Source: an uncultured Paraprevotella sp.
GTDB lineage: Bacteria > Bacteroidota > Bacteroidia > Bacteroidales > Bacteroidaceae
Length of the DNA stretch: 64,000 nucleotides
NCBI GenBank assembly: GCA_944321365.1
Contig: CALULA010000005.1
Coordinates: 1-64,000 of the forward strand
Reading direction: 5' to 3'
The first letter of the stretch is position 1. Every line of letters starts with the position of its first letter. The notes beneath the pieces were generated by a model that was not told the origin of the DNA, did not search any database, and saw only the letters and a program-made list of their open reading frames with translations. Below, one piece after another: positions 44,785 through 53,793 of the stretch. The translations under genes were made by a program, and so were the position numbers.

Positions 44785-45228
44785 TCAGACAGCAGAACGC
44801 CTTCGCCTGCATCCCTGCAATAGGGCGGGCATGCGCCGGAGCATGTGTCCGGTAAACAGCATGGTGGACAACAACCCAACCTTATAATGCCACAGACCAA
44901 GCGGGGTATTTGCACCCTCCGTCCACAACAGAACAACCCCTGTCAACGTAAGGACCACAAACGCCACCGAAACCATGGCCGTAACCCGGCTCTTGCGCCC
45001 CAGCCGCCTGCTCCTCACAAGGCTGCGATACCAGCCCCGATGCATTCCGATATGGACAGCCCCAGCCGCCGTAAACACGAATCCGGCCTGTGAATGGGCC
45101 ACCGCCCAGGCGTGCCACACGGCATGACTGTCGCCATGCCCGGCCCAATGCAGCCCCACTCCAGTTGCGACTGTCAGGGCAAATGCGGGCACCAGCAGCC
45201 CGTCAATCACGAAAATCCGCTTCATCAT
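44785..45228 (-). CDS. DUF4405-like membrane protein (possible cytochrome b-type)
   Basis: A 147-residue protein with four predicted membrane helices and histidines placed at helix ends (GVGLHWAGHG, VWHAWAVAHSQAG, AVHIGMHRGW, FTGHMLRRMP). This matches DUF4405, a family thought to resemble cytochrome b561-like haem proteins. Haem binding is inferred from the histidines only. It follows a broken Crp-type regulator after about 80 bases. A weak -7-like box GAACTTTG (minus strand, 45261-45254) could give it a separate promoter. Confidence 0.75.
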   Translation of the reverse strand: MMKRIFVIDGLLVPAFALTVATGVGLHWAGHGDSHAVWHAWAVAHSQAGFVFTAAGAVHIGMHRGWYRSLVRSRRLGRKSRVTAMVSVAFVVLTLTGVVLLWTEGANTPLGLWHYKVGLLSTMLFTGHMLRRMPALLQGCRRRRSAV

Positions 45229-45307
45229 TCAGTATTCTTTCTGTTCTACCCTGCAAAGTTCGCACATCCGCAGGCAACAGAACGATAACAATTGTAAAGA
45301 AATGGAT

Positions 45308-45897
45308 TCAACGGCGCTTCCTTATCCGCGACAACGACACTGGCGTTATGCCGAGATAAGAGGCGATGTAGTGCTGCGGCACACGGCGCAGGATGTCCGA
45401 CCGCTCCCGCAGCAGCCCTCATAGCGCTGCCGGGGCGTGTTCTTAATGCGTGACAGGAACAACTGTTGATAGACATGGGAACGGTCTATCAGCCTCTCTT
45501 CATAAACCGTCCGCAAGGCCGGAGTCTGTCGGAGCAGCCGGAAGAAGTCCTCCCGCTTGAACACGAACAGCTCCGTCGGCTCTATGCTTTCCAGTGAAAA
45601 GGCACTGGGCCGCTGCCGGTAGAGGCTGTCAAAGGAGGACACGATGTCATTCTCGAAAAAGAACTGGAAAGTCACATCCTTTCCGTCATTGTAGAAGAAG
45701 AGGCGCAGACAGCCTTTCCGGATGACGTGGAAAGTGTCGGCAACACGGCCCTCTTCCAGCAAAAGCGTTTTCGCGGGTACGGAACGTCGCGCCACCCGCT
45801 GACTGAATGCTTCCCAGGCGGTCCTGTCTTCCGGGCCAAAGCTGTTGAAAGCCTCATCACCGGCCCAGCACCTGAACCACTCGTCCACTGTCGGCAT
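45308..45897 (-). pseudogene. Crp/Fnr-family regulator, frameshifted
   Basis: The frame that starts at 45897 gives a normal cyclic-nucleotide-type domain (TLLLEEGRVADTFHVIRKGC to FFRLLRQTPALRTVYEERL) up to KNTPRQRYE. It then reads 23 unrelated residues to a stop at 45346. Shifting frame by one base near 45416 restores [18 protein letters not shown], then [16 protein letters not shown], a normal recognition helix, ending at 45308. So one base is missing relative to an intact gene of about 196 residues. As written, the product lacks its DNA-binding domain. It may be a real loss or a sequencing error. Confidence 0.85.
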
Positions 45898-45906
45898 GGC
45901 AAAGAC

Positions 45907-46557
45907 TTAAAGCGGATCAGACAGAAGTCCCCGCAGGTCGTCCGCAATGGCACAATGCGGATAGGCGGCCAGTTCCTCACGGGTGGTCATGCCGTTCAGC
46001 ACGCCCACGAAGTCCACCCCGGCAGCCTGCGCTGTCCGGGCATCCACGATGCTGTCGCCCACGTAGAGCACCTCCTCCTTACGGCAACCGGCCCGCTCTA
46101 CGGCCAGCAGCAGCCCCTCCGGCGACGGCTTGGGGGTACGGACATCCTCACCGCCCACAATGAAATCCACCCACTCCGGACGGCCTTTCTGTTCCAGCAG
46201 GTCGAGGATGCGGAAACGATACTTGGTGGAGACAATGCCGACTGCAGCCCCACGGGATTTCAACGCCTCCAGCACTTCCGCCGTTTCCGGAAAAAGTTCC
46301 GTATTGGCAGTCATGTACACATCAGCCTCCGCACCATATTCTTTCTTGTATGCAGCCAGCACCGCAGCATCGTCCACACCCGTCAGGATGGAGAACGACT
46401 CCTCCAGCGTCCGGCCGATGGTACGCTTGATGTCCGTGTTTGTCACCTCCGTATAGCCATGACGTTCCAGCACACGGCGGAAGCAGGTCACAATGCCCCG
46501 CGAGGAGTCTGCCAGCGTGTAGTCAAAATCGAAAACGTATGCTTTATAAGGCCTCAT
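45907..46557 (-). CDS. HAD-family hydrolase (phosphoglycolate phosphatase-like)
   Basis: A 216-residue HAD phosphatase with the nucleophile motif VFDFDYTLADSS at the N-terminus, motif II in VGIVSTKYRF, the conserved lysine in RTPKPSPEG and the acidic motif in VLYVGDSIVDARTA. The helical cap lies between residues 20 and 85. It resembles Gph and PpaX-type enzymes, but substrates in this family are hard to predict. It begins 21 bases after metH and ends 9 bases before the regulator gene, so it is part of the same leftward operon. Confidence 0.88.
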   Translation of the reverse strand: MRPYKAYVFDFDYTLADSSRGIVTCFRRVLERHGYTEVTNTDIKRTIGRTLEESFSILTGVDDAAVLAAYKKEYGAEADVYMTANTELFPETAEVLEALKSRGAAVGIVSTKYRFRILDLLEQKGRPEWVDFIVGGEDVRTPKPSPEGLLLAVERAGCRKEEVLYVGDSIVDARTAQAAGVDFVGVLNGMTTREELAAYPHCAIADDLRGLLSDPL

Positions 46558-46578
46558 ACTCTATGTCGGATTTCATGA

Positions 46579-49338
46579 TTATTCAAAAAGATTCAGGCGG
46601 TTCTTCCGCGCTTCCTCCAGCGATACGGTGGCCACGGGCTGCACGTCAGCCGTCTGCCGGAGCCGTTCCTGCTCCTCTTTCAACTCGCGGAAAGCTTCTT
46701 CGCGGGTCTGGGGATTGAGGAAACGAGCCGCCGTGAGTGCGTTTTGCGAAGCATCCTTCATCCAGATGACCGGCCCGTCGTAGACCGGAGCAATCTTCAG
46801 AGCTGTATGCAGCCGACTGGTCGTAGCACCGCCAATCATCACCGGAACGGCCAGCCCGGCCCGCTTCAGTTCGCCTACCACATGCACCATCTCCTCCAGG
46901 CTGGGCGTAATCAGTCCGCTCAGGCCTATGATGTCGGGGTGCAGCTCCAGAGCCTTGGCCACAATCTCCTCCGCCGGAGTCATCACGCCCAGATCTATGA
47001 TTTCATAATTGTTACAAGCCATGACCACGGCCACAATGTTCTTCCCGATATCGTGCACATCGCCTTTCACCGTGGCTACCAACACCCGGCCCGCCTTGGC
47101 CGCGCCGTCTTTCTTTTCCGCCTCGATACGGGGCTGTAATATGGCCACTGCCTTTTTCATTGTACGGGCTGTTTTCACCACCTGCGGCAGAAACATCTTG
47201 CCGGCCCCGAAAAGTTCGCCCACTGTGTTCATGCCTGCCATCAGCGGACCTTCGATAATGTCAACGGCGTGCGGATAGAGCGTGGCGGCCTCGTCCAAAT
47301 CCTCCTGCAACCACGTGTCTATGCCTTTCACCAGAGCATGCTGCAACCGCTCTTCCACCGGGGCGTCGCGCCAGGCATCTTTCCCTGCCCCCGCCCCGTC
47401 CGGTGCAGTTCCGCCCTTGTCGGCCTCAGCCTCCGCCTTCAGCCGGGCGGCCAGCTCAATCAGACGCTCCGACGCCTCAGGACGGCGGTTGAGCACCACA
47501 TCCTCTATCATCGTCAGTATCTCTGCCGGTATATCGCCATACATCACGCCCGAAGCCGGATTGACAATACCCATATCCATCCCCTCGCGACAGGCGTGGT
47601 AGAGGAACACGGCATGCATACACTCGCGGATATAGTTGTTGCCGCGGAAGGAGAAAGACAGGTTGCTCACTCCGCCGCTCACATGTGCACCGGGCAGATG
47701 GCTGCGAATCCAGCCTGCCGCACGGATGAAGTCCACGGCATAATTGTCGTGTTCCTCCATTCCCGTAGCGATGGCCAGCACGTTCGGGTCGAAAATAATG
47801 TCATGAGGATTGAAGCCTGCACGGTCTACCAGCAGATGATAGGCGCGGGCGCACACCTCTATCTTACGTTCATACGTATCGGCCTGCCCACGTTCGTCGA
47901 ACGCCATGACGATGACCGCCGCCCCCAGGCGTCTCACCTCACGGGCATGCGCAAGAAACACGTCCTCACCTTCCTTCAGGGATATAGAGTTGACTATGGC
48001 TTTACCCTGCACGCATTTCAGTCCGGCCACGATGACCTCCCACTTGGAAGAATCTATCATCACCGGCACACGGCAGATTTCCGGCTCGGCCGCCAGCAGG
48101 TTCAGGAAGTGCACCATCTCCGCACGGGCGTCGAGCAAACCGTCGTCCATATTGACGTCGATAACCATCGCCCCGTCGTCCACCTGCTTCCGTGCAATAT
48201 CCAACGCCTCGTCATACTGTTTCTCCTTAATCAGTCGCAGGAATTTGCGCGAGCCGGCTACGTTGCAACGCTCACCCACATTCACAAAACGCACCTCCGG
48301 CGTCAGCTCGAACGGTTCCAGTCCGCTCAGACAAAGGTGCTGCGGCCTCTGCACAGGAGTGTGCGGCCTTCCTTGAGCCGCGAGTGCGGAGAAAAGCGCA
48401 ATGTATTCGTCTGTCGTCCCACAACAGCCGCCTATGACGTTCACCCAACCTTTGTCTACGAAAAACTTCATCTCTGCGGCCATCTCCGCGGGCGTCTGAT
48501 CGTATGTCCCCAGACTGTTGGGTAGCCCGGCATTGGGATAGACCGACAGGTAATAAGGCGAACGCCGTGCCAGAATATCCACAAAAGGAATCAGATCGCG
48601 TGCCCCGAAAGAACAGTTCAGCCCGACGGAAAAGAGGTCGGCATGGGCCACCGAAACCAGAAAAGCCTCCAGCGTCTGGCCGGAAAGCGTCCGCCCGCTC
48701 CTGTCCGACACTGTCACGGAAAGCATGAGAGGCACGCGGCGTCCCGCCGCCAGCATGGCCTCTTCCGCCGCATAGACAGCGGCCTTGGCATTCAACGTGT
48801 CGAAAATGGTCTCGATGAGCAGTGCGTCCACACCACCCTCCAGCAAGGCTTCCATCTGCTCGCGGTAGGCTGCGGCCAGCTCATCGAACGTCAGTGCACG
48901 AAAAGCCGGATTGTTCACGTCCGGACTCATGGAGCAGGTCTTGTTCGTCGGCCCTACGGATCCGGCCACAAAGCGGGGCTTGTCCGGTGTGCGGGCCGTA
49001 AACTCATCCGCCAGACAGCGGGCCATGCGGGCCGCGGTCAGATTGATCTCGCGGCAGCAATCTTCCACATGATAGTCGGACATGGAGACGCGTTGCGCAC
49101 TGAACGTATTGGTCTCGATGATGTCTGCTCCCGCCGTCAGATACTTGCGGTGAATGTCCTGTATCACATCCGGACGGGTCAGGCACAACAGGTCGTTGTT
49201 GCCCGTCATCAGTCCGGGGACATCCTTAAAACGTTCGCCACGGAAATCAGCTTCCGACAGACCGTATTGCTGTATCATGGTGCCCATCGCACCGTCCAGC
49301 ACCAGAATTCTATCCTTGATTACCTCCTGTAATGTCAT
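46579..49338 (-). CDS. metH: cobalamin-dependent methionine synthase MetH, without activation domain
   Basis: A 919-residue MetH. Domains in order are homocysteine binding (about 1-330; LDGAMGTMIQQYG and the zinc ligands in GLNCSFGA and GGCCGTT), folate binding (about 345-625; VNVGERCNVAGSRKF), the cap, and the B12 domain with the cobalt-ligand motif GDVHDIGKNIVAVVMAC near residue 745. The protein stops at RKNRLNLFE and lacks the C-terminal S-adenosylmethionine/flavodoxin activation domain of the 1,227-residue E. coli enzyme. A stand-alone activation protein is expected elsewhere. No cobalamin riboswitch lies upstream; it follows smpB by 13 bases. Confidence 0.94.
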   Translation of the reverse strand: MTLQEVIKDRILVLDGAMGTMIQQYGLSEADFRGERFKDVPGLMTGNNDLLCLTRPDVIQDIHRKYLTAGADIIETNTFSAQRVSMSDYHVEDCCREINLTAARMARCLADEFTARTPDKPRFVAGSVGPTNKTCSMSPDVNNPAFRALTFDELAAAYREQMEALLEGGVDALLIETIFDTLNAKAAVYAAEEAMLAAGRRVPLMLSVTVSDRSGRTLSGQTLEAFLVSVAHADLFSVGLNCSFGARDLIPFVDILARRSPYYLSVYPNAGLPNSLGTYDQTPAEMAAEMKFFVDKGWVNVIGGCCGTTDEYIALFSALAAQGRPHTPVQRPQHLCLSGLEPFELTPEVRFVNVGERCNVAGSRKFLRLIKEKQYDEALDIARKQVDDGAMVIDVNMDDGLLDARAEMVHFLNLLAAEPEICRVPVMIDSSKWEVIVAGLKCVQGKAIVNSISLKEGEDVFLAHAREVRRLGAAVIVMAFDERGQADTYERKIEVCARAYHLLVDRAGFNPHDIIFDPNVLAIATGMEEHDNYAVDFIRAAGWIRSHLPGAHVSGGVSNLSFSFRGNNYIRECMHAVFLYHACREGMDMGIVNPASGVMYGDIPAEILTMIEDVVLNRRPEASERLIELAARLKAEAEADKGGTAPDGAGAGKDAWRDAPVEERLQHALVKGIDTWLQEDLDEAATLYPHAVDIIEGPLMAGMNTVGELFGAGKMFLPQVVKTARTMKKAVAILQPRIEAEKKDGAAKAGRVLVATVKGDVHDIGKNIVAVVMACNNYEIIDLGVMTPAEEIVAKALELHPDIIGLSGLITPSLEEMVHVVGELKRAGLAVPVMIGGATTSRLHTALKIAPVYDGPVIWMKDASQNALTAARFLNPQTREEAFRELKEEQERLRQTADVQPVATVSLEEARKNRLNLFE

Positions 49339-49351
49339 GTTTACGCTACAA

Positions 49352-49822
49352 CTAATACCTCTTTATCTGCCGGTCCATCTCGCGCCGGTCTTCTTTCTCT
49401 TTCAGTGTCTGCCGTTTGTCATACTCCTTTTTACCGCGGCACAAATAGATGTCCAGCTTGGCCCGTCCGTTCTCGTCTATGAACAACAAGGTGGGCACGA
49501 GCGTGAATCCCGGACTTTTCATCTCTTGCTGCAGCTTTCTGATCTCCGCGCGGTTGAGCAACAGTTTCCGGTCACGATGAGCCGAATGGTTGTTATATGA
49601 GCCGTAGGAATATTCCGCCACGTACATATTCTTCACCCACACTTCTCCGTTATGGATAAAACAGAACGTATCCACCAGACTGGCTTTCCCGGCACGGATG
49701 GACTTTATTTCAGTCCCCGTCAGGACAATGCCTGCCGTATACTTGTCCAACAACAGGAAATCAAACGACGCCCGTTTGTTCTTGATGTTGACAGTCTTCA
49801 CTTTATTCTTCTTCTCTGCCAT
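49352..49822 (-). CDS. smpB: SsrA-binding protein SmpB
   Basis: A 156-residue SmpB, the tmRNA partner in ribosome rescue. Typical stretches are [38 protein letters not shown] and the basic tail [10 protein letters not shown]. Length is normal. It lies 8 bases after a DUF4375 gene and before metH in one operon. The ssrA gene is not in this window. Confidence 0.95.
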   Translation of the reverse strand: MAEKKNKVKTVNIKNKRASFDFLLLDKYTAGIVLTGTEIKSIRAGKASLVDTFCFIHNGEVWVKNMYVAEYSYGSYNNHSAHRDRKLLLNRAEIRKLQQEMKSPGFTLVPTLLFIDENGRAKLDIYLCRGKKEYDKRQTLKEKEDRREMDRQIKRY

Positions 49823-49830
49823 CTTCTCTC

Positions 49831-50346
49831 CTATTCTTTCACCACCTCGGCAAACTGTCCGAGATGCTCATCCACATAATGTGCCAGGGTTTCCGTTATT
49901 TCCTCTTCTGCCTCCACAAACTCATCGTCCAGCTCATCAAACTCCGGATATCGCTCAAACAAAGCCATAAAATCCTCATCCGAACATTCTTTCGTCAGCT
50001 CCGCACGGTATTTGTCATAGAGTCTCTTCCCTTTGTAGACCAGCTTGGAGAAATCGTGCGCCCCCATCAGACGCATGGCCTTGGCAAAAGGATTGTCAAA
50101 GATAAACGGTCCATAGCCGTTATGAATCAACTGAATGAAACCGCCGTCCATCACTTCGTCGCGGAAGATGAAGTAGGCCAGCAAGGAAATCTGCTCCCCG
50201 TTGAGCAGCCCCATGTTCTCCGCATTCAACTCTCCGCCGATAGCTTCCTTATAGCAATCGACAAACACTTGCAGGAATTCGTCCATTCCCTGTGTGGCCG
50301 CCTCACGCAACCGCGCATCACTAACCGTTATAGTTTTTTGTTCCAT
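49831..50346 (-). CDS. DUF4375 protein
   Basis: A 171-residue acidic cytoplasmic protein that fits DUF4375, with [20 protein letters not shown] and [16 protein letters not shown] as the recognisable core. A strongly acidic C-terminus ([15 protein letters not shown]) follows. The function is unknown. A longer in-frame ATG exists far upstream, but the promoter box lies between, so ATG 50346 is used. It leads the operon with smpB, metH and the HAD gene. Confidence 0.82.
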   Translation of the reverse strand: MEQKTITVSDARLREAATQGMDEFLQVFVDCYKEAIGGELNAENMGLLNGEQISLLAYFIFRDEVMDGGFIQLIHNGYGPFIFDNPFAKAMRLMGAHDFSKLVYKGKRLYDKYRAELTKECSDEDFMALFERYPEFDELDDEFVEAEEEITETLAHYVDEHLGQFAEVVKE

Positions 50347-50366
50347 CCTATGATTGCTTGAATGTG

Positions 50367-50374
50367 CAAAGATA
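50367..50374 (-). promoter_or_regulatory. -7 box of the DUF4375-smpB-metH operon
   Basis: The minus strand reads TATCTTTG 20 bases upstream of the ATG at 50346. Confidence 0.7.
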
Positions 50375-50498
50375 CGATTATTATTCCTTTCATGTTTGGA
50401 AATCACCGACAAATTCATCATGTTTGCGGGATTTACGCTCCGTGCACCACAAGAACCGCCCACTCTGGCGGGCTGTTCCTGCGGCACGGCGGCATTCC

Positions 50499-50575
50499 AC
50501 GCGCAAGACCACGCGAAACGTTGCGCAAGACCGTAACAAGTCTTGCGGAAAACCTCCGGCAGTTTTCCGCAACAT
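50499..50575. repeat. 22-bp periodic TTGCGCAA array D (4 units)
   Basis: Units start at 50499 (ACGCGCAAGAC), 50521 (TTGCGCAAGAC), 50543 (TTGCGGAAAAC) and 50565 (TTCCGCAACAT), exactly 22 bases apart even though the outer units are degenerate. It sits midway in the 402-base gap between the divergent DUF4375 and ABC operons. Confidence 0.85.
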
Positions 50576-50690
50576 CTCCGACGGCACTCCCCGACACGGC
50601 GGGCGGCTGAGGCTGACACACGCATCGCCCGGCAGAACATAAAATAAGTTAAAAAGCAAACGGCCGCTTGACATTCCGGCAAAAGGAGTT

Positions 50691-50723
50691 TATATTTGCA
50701 GTGCACTAATCAACTAATACACT
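50691..50723 (+). promoter_or_regulatory. promoter and YtrA-like operator of the ABC operon
   Basis: TATATTTG (50691-50698) is followed at once by AGTGCA (50700-50705) and TACACT (50718-50723), an inverted repeat with one mismatch and 12 bases between arms. It covers the expected start site. It closely resembles the AGTGTA/TACACT operator reported for the B. subtilis repressor YtrA. The GntR gene in this operon is the likely binder. Confidence 0.7.
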
Positions 50724-50748
50724 AATAACACATAAATTCTGATACAAT

Positions 50749-51597
50749 ATGATGACCATCGAACACCTCTCATTCGGCTACTCCAAAAGAAAAGGGCTGG
50801 TTGTGAACGACCTTTCCCTCAGTCTCGACACAGGAAACATCTATGGCCTGCTCGGTCGGAACGGCGTAGGGAAGTCCACCCTGCTCTATCTGATGACCGG
50901 ACTGCTGACTCCATCTGCCGGTCAAGTTCTGCTGAACGGCACCAACGTGCGGTTACGTTACCCGGAAACCCTCTGCGACTTCTTCCTGATACCCGAAGAG
51001 TTCGACCTGCCGGACTACAGCCTGCAAAAGTATGTCCGTCTTCATGCGCCCTTTTACCCGAAATTCGACTACGGGAACCTGCGGCAGAATCTGGAGCTGT
51101 TCGGGCTGACGGAAGACCTCAGGCTCGGTGAACTGTCCATGGGACAAAAGAAAAAAGTGCAGATTTGTTTTGCACTGGCAACCCGCACGTCGTGGCTCAT
51201 CATGGACGAGCCGACCAATGGTCTGGACATTCCCGGCAAAAGTCAGTTCCGCAAACTGCTCATCCGCGAGATGAACGACAAGCGCGGCATTGTGATTTCC
51301 ACTCATCAGGTAAAAGACGTGGACCAGCTGCTGGACCACATCGTCATTCTCAACGAAGGCCATGCCGTGCTGAACGCCTCCCTGACCGACATCCGCCGGA
51401 AGCTCTACTTCACCACCGAAGCCCATGAGGCAGAAACCGCACAAGCATACTATGCACAGCCCTCGCCGCACGGATATGCCGCCATGCTCCCCAATCCGGA
51501 CGGGAAGGATTCGGAGCCGGACATCGAACTGCTCTTCAACGGCACGCTGGCCCATCCCGACACCATCAGCGCATTGTTAAACCCACAAAAACCGTAA
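50749..51597 (+). CDS. ABC transporter ATP-binding protein (YtrB-like)
   Basis: A 282-residue ABC ATPase. Walker A is GLLGRNGVGKSTLLYLMTG, the signature is LSMGQKKKVQICFAL, and Walker B is WLIMDEPTNGLDIPGK, followed by the switch histidine in GIVISTHQVKDVD. The C-terminal extension (about residues 215-282) varies in this subfamily. It would energise the three membrane proteins encoded downstream, probably in export or in envelope stress relief as in Ytr systems. The substrate is unknown. It is first in the operon. Confidence 0.92.
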   Translation: MMTIEHLSFGYSKRKGLVVNDLSLSLDTGNIYGLLGRNGVGKSTLLYLMTGLLTPSAGQVLLNGTNVRLRYPETLCDFFLIPEEFDLPDYSLQKYVRLHAPFYPKFDYGNLRQNLELFGLTEDLRLGELSMGQKKKVQICFALATRTSWLIMDEPTNGLDIPGKSQFRKLLIREMNDKRGIVISTHQVKDVDQLLDHIVILNEGHAVLNASLTDIRRKLYFTTEAHEAETAQAYYAQPSPHGYAAMLPNPDGKDSEPDIELLFNGTLAHPDTISALLNPQKP

Positions 51598-51600
51598 GTC

Positions 51601-52440
51601 ATGACGCCCGGCACTTTCAACCGCAAACGTTTCGCCGCCCTGTGCCGTCTGGACTGGGCAGAGAAGCGGAAATCCTACCTGCTCTTTCTTCTGATCTTCT
51701 ATGTCGTGACCGCCATAATCATCACGTACAACAGCCTGCACATTTATTATGACATGTCTCTCATCGGCGACCGCATAGCCACAACCGTTCCGCTCCCGCC
51801 CGGCGCAGACCGGAGCTGGGACCGTCATCTGAGTTATCTGGTCGTCTCCTTTTTCGTTTTCATGCTGCTGGCCACCCGACAGACGCACACCGGCATGCTG
51901 ACGCGGAGGCAATGCACGGCAGCACTGCTGCAGCCGGCCTCCTGCGGCGAGAAGTTCGTCCGGTGGTGGTGCTATGCCGTTCCGCTGTCCCTGGTGGCCT
52001 TCGCCCTGGTCTATCTTGCCGCCGACTATACCCGCATCCTTGTCTGCCGGACGGCATTCCCCGCTTCGGAGCCTCTCGCCATTCCGCTCTACAAGGGCAT
52101 CGGATGGTATTTCGACAGCGAGACGCGGCTCATCTTCCAGATGCTCTTCACCATCACTTTGCTGGGGCAGGCCGTTGTGGCTCTCACAACGACACTTAAA
52201 ACAGCTTATGCCCGCATCTTCTCGCGGTTCATCCTCGTGGCACTCCCGTTCATCCTCGGCTACAGCTTCAGCAGCCTCATCAGAGTGTTCCCCACGGCTA
52301 TGGACATCGCCCGCCTCTGGCTGACCGCATGGCACATCTTCTTTCTGGGACTGGCCGCCGTCTGCTGGTATGCCACCTGCCGCCGTCTGCCGCGAATGGA
52401 TCTTGAATACAGTTACCCGCCTAAATTTGACAAAGCATGA
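51601..52440 (+). CDS. ABC-associated membrane protein 1
   Basis: A 279-residue protein with about six membrane helices. The opening FAALCRLDWAEKRKSYLLFL is paralleled by those of the two other membrane proteins in the operon, so the three look like paralogues. No known permease signature is clear. It begins 3 bases after the ATPase stop and overlaps the GntR start by 4 bases, so it is a likely permease subunit. Confidence 0.78.
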   Translation: MTPGTFNRKRFAALCRLDWAEKRKSYLLFLLIFYVVTAIIITYNSLHIYYDMSLIGDRIATTVPLPPGADRSWDRHLSYLVVSFFVFMLLATRQTHTGMLTRRQCTAALLQPASCGEKFVRWWCYAVPLSLVAFALVYLAADYTRILVCRTAFPASEPLAIPLYKGIGWYFDSETRLIFQMLFTITLLGQAVVALTTTLKTAYARIFSRFILVALPFILGYSFSSLIRVFPTAMDIARLWLTAWHIFFLGLAAVCWYATCRRLPRMDLEYSYPPKFDKA

Positions 52441-52814
52441 ATTTCAAGGAAAGCAAACCCATCTACCTGCAAATCGCCGACCGCATCTGCGACGAGATTC
52501 TGCAAGGCCGCTATGCGGAAGGCGACCGCATCCCCTCGGTGCGCGACTATGCCGCCGCCGTAGAGGTCAACGCCAACACCGCCATGCGCTCTTACGACTT
52601 CCTGCAATCGCGCTCGGTCATCCGCATACAACGCGGCATCGGCTATTTTGTGGAGCAAGGAGCAGCCGCACGCATCCGTGCCTTCCGCCGGGAAGCCTTC
52701 ATGGACGAAGAGCTTTATGACTTTTTCCGGCAGGCATATTCCATCGGAATCGATGCAGACGAACTGTCGGCACTCTACCGTGAATATTGCCAGTCACAAA
52801 TGTCAAACCCTTAA
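52437..52814 (+). CDS. GntR-family repressor, YtrA subfamily
   Basis: A 125-residue GntR regulator. The winged helix is clear (KPIYLQIADRICDEILQGRY, then RIPSVRDYAAAVEVNANTAM, then SVIRIQRGIGYFV), and only a short helical tail follows. This is the YtrA type without a large ligand domain. Members repress ABC operons and respond to cell-envelope antibiotics in Firmicutes; the signal here is unknown. It overlaps the upstream gene by 4 bases and probably binds the operator at 50700-50723. Confidence 0.9.
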   Translation: MNFKESKPIYLQIADRICDEILQGRYAEGDRIPSVRDYAAAVEVNANTAMRSYDFLQSRSVIRIQRGIGYFVEQGAAARIRAFRREAFMDEELYDFFRQAYSIGIDADELSALYREYCQSQMSNP

Positions 52815-52826
52815 ACCAGAAACATC

Positions 52827-53756
52827 ATGCGACCCATTCATTTCAACATAAGCCGCCTGTGGGCCTTCATCCGCAAAGACTGCAGCGAACAGGCCCGTAC
52901 GATGGCCACCAATGCCATCACATTCTACCTCATCATGGCGGCAGTCTCCACCGGATACTGCCTCATACAGTCCAGCAACCAGCAACGCGTCGGACTGATT
53001 ATAGAGCACAACGGTCAGGCCACGGACTCTATGACAACAGCCTTCCTGCTCCTGACCGCCATCTGCTTCCTGGCCTTCATGGAAGTCACCGGCAGCCAGT
53101 TCTGTCCGGAAACGCGTAGCAAGGAAAGCCTCATCGGCCACCTCTGCCTGCCGGTATCCGAAGCGGAACGGTTCATCGGGCGGCTGTTCCGCCTCCTACC
53201 GCTCTCTGTAGCCCTGTTCGCCTGCTCTACCCTGCTGGCCGACCTCACCCGCGTGTGGATAGTCCGGACGGTCTACCCGGACATACCATCCGCCCCCATC
53301 TCGTGGCACATCCCGGACAGCGACGCTGCCCTGTTCGTCATCTTCACCCTCCTGTGCGGGACGGCTCTCCAGTCGGCTTTCATTCTGGGCAGCACTTATT
53401 GGCGCAAGCACCCTTATGTAAACGCCTCGCTGGTCTGTTGCCTGCTGGGCTACATCCTCTGGATGGCTTACAGCCACACGGCGGAAGGCCTGCCGGCATA
53501 CACGTCGGCCAAGGTCTCCGACGGATGGACAAACGTCTGGGCGTTCGGACTGCCCGCGTTCCTGACCGTGTTTTTCCACGCCCTGAGCTACCGCCGCATC
53601 CGTCAGTGCAGCCTTGTGCCCTCATGGCGCGGCAGAGACATCCGCATCCTCCTGACCGCCGCACTGACAGGCCTGATTCTTTGTCTGACGATTCCACACT
53701 TCATTGCCTGTCATTTCCCCGACTCTCCCCGGCAAACCGGCATCATGCAGCCTTAA
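52827..53756 (+). CDS. ABC-associated membrane protein 2
   Basis: A 309-residue protein with about six membrane helices. It starts with the same pattern as its neighbours (RLWAFIRKDCSEQARTMATN). A segment near the middle (SKESLIGHLCLPVSEAERFI) has a counterpart in the next gene (KREYIADLTFPVSDMEKAIA), which supports common descent. It is probably a second membrane subunit of the transporter. Confidence 0.78.
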   Translation: MRPIHFNISRLWAFIRKDCSEQARTMATNAITFYLIMAAVSTGYCLIQSSNQQRVGLIIEHNGQATDSMTTAFLLLTAICFLAFMEVTGSQFCPETRSKESLIGHLCLPVSEAERFIGRLFRLLPLSVALFACSTLLADLTRVWIVRTVYPDIPSAPISWHIPDSDAALFVIFTLLCGTALQSAFILGSTYWRKHPYVNASLVCCLLGYILWMAYSHTAEGLPAYTSAKVSDGWTNVWAFGLPAFLTVFFHALSYRRIRQCSLVPSWRGRDIRILLTAALTGLILCLTIPHFIACHFPDSPRQTGIMQP

Positions 53757-53793
53757 CCTACGCATCACTTATACCTTATTAATATACACGCTT

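Noticed and set aside
49323..49360. Cobalamin riboswitch for metH
   Set aside because: metH follows smpB by 13 bases, so there is no room; the operon leader before 50346 is also too short.
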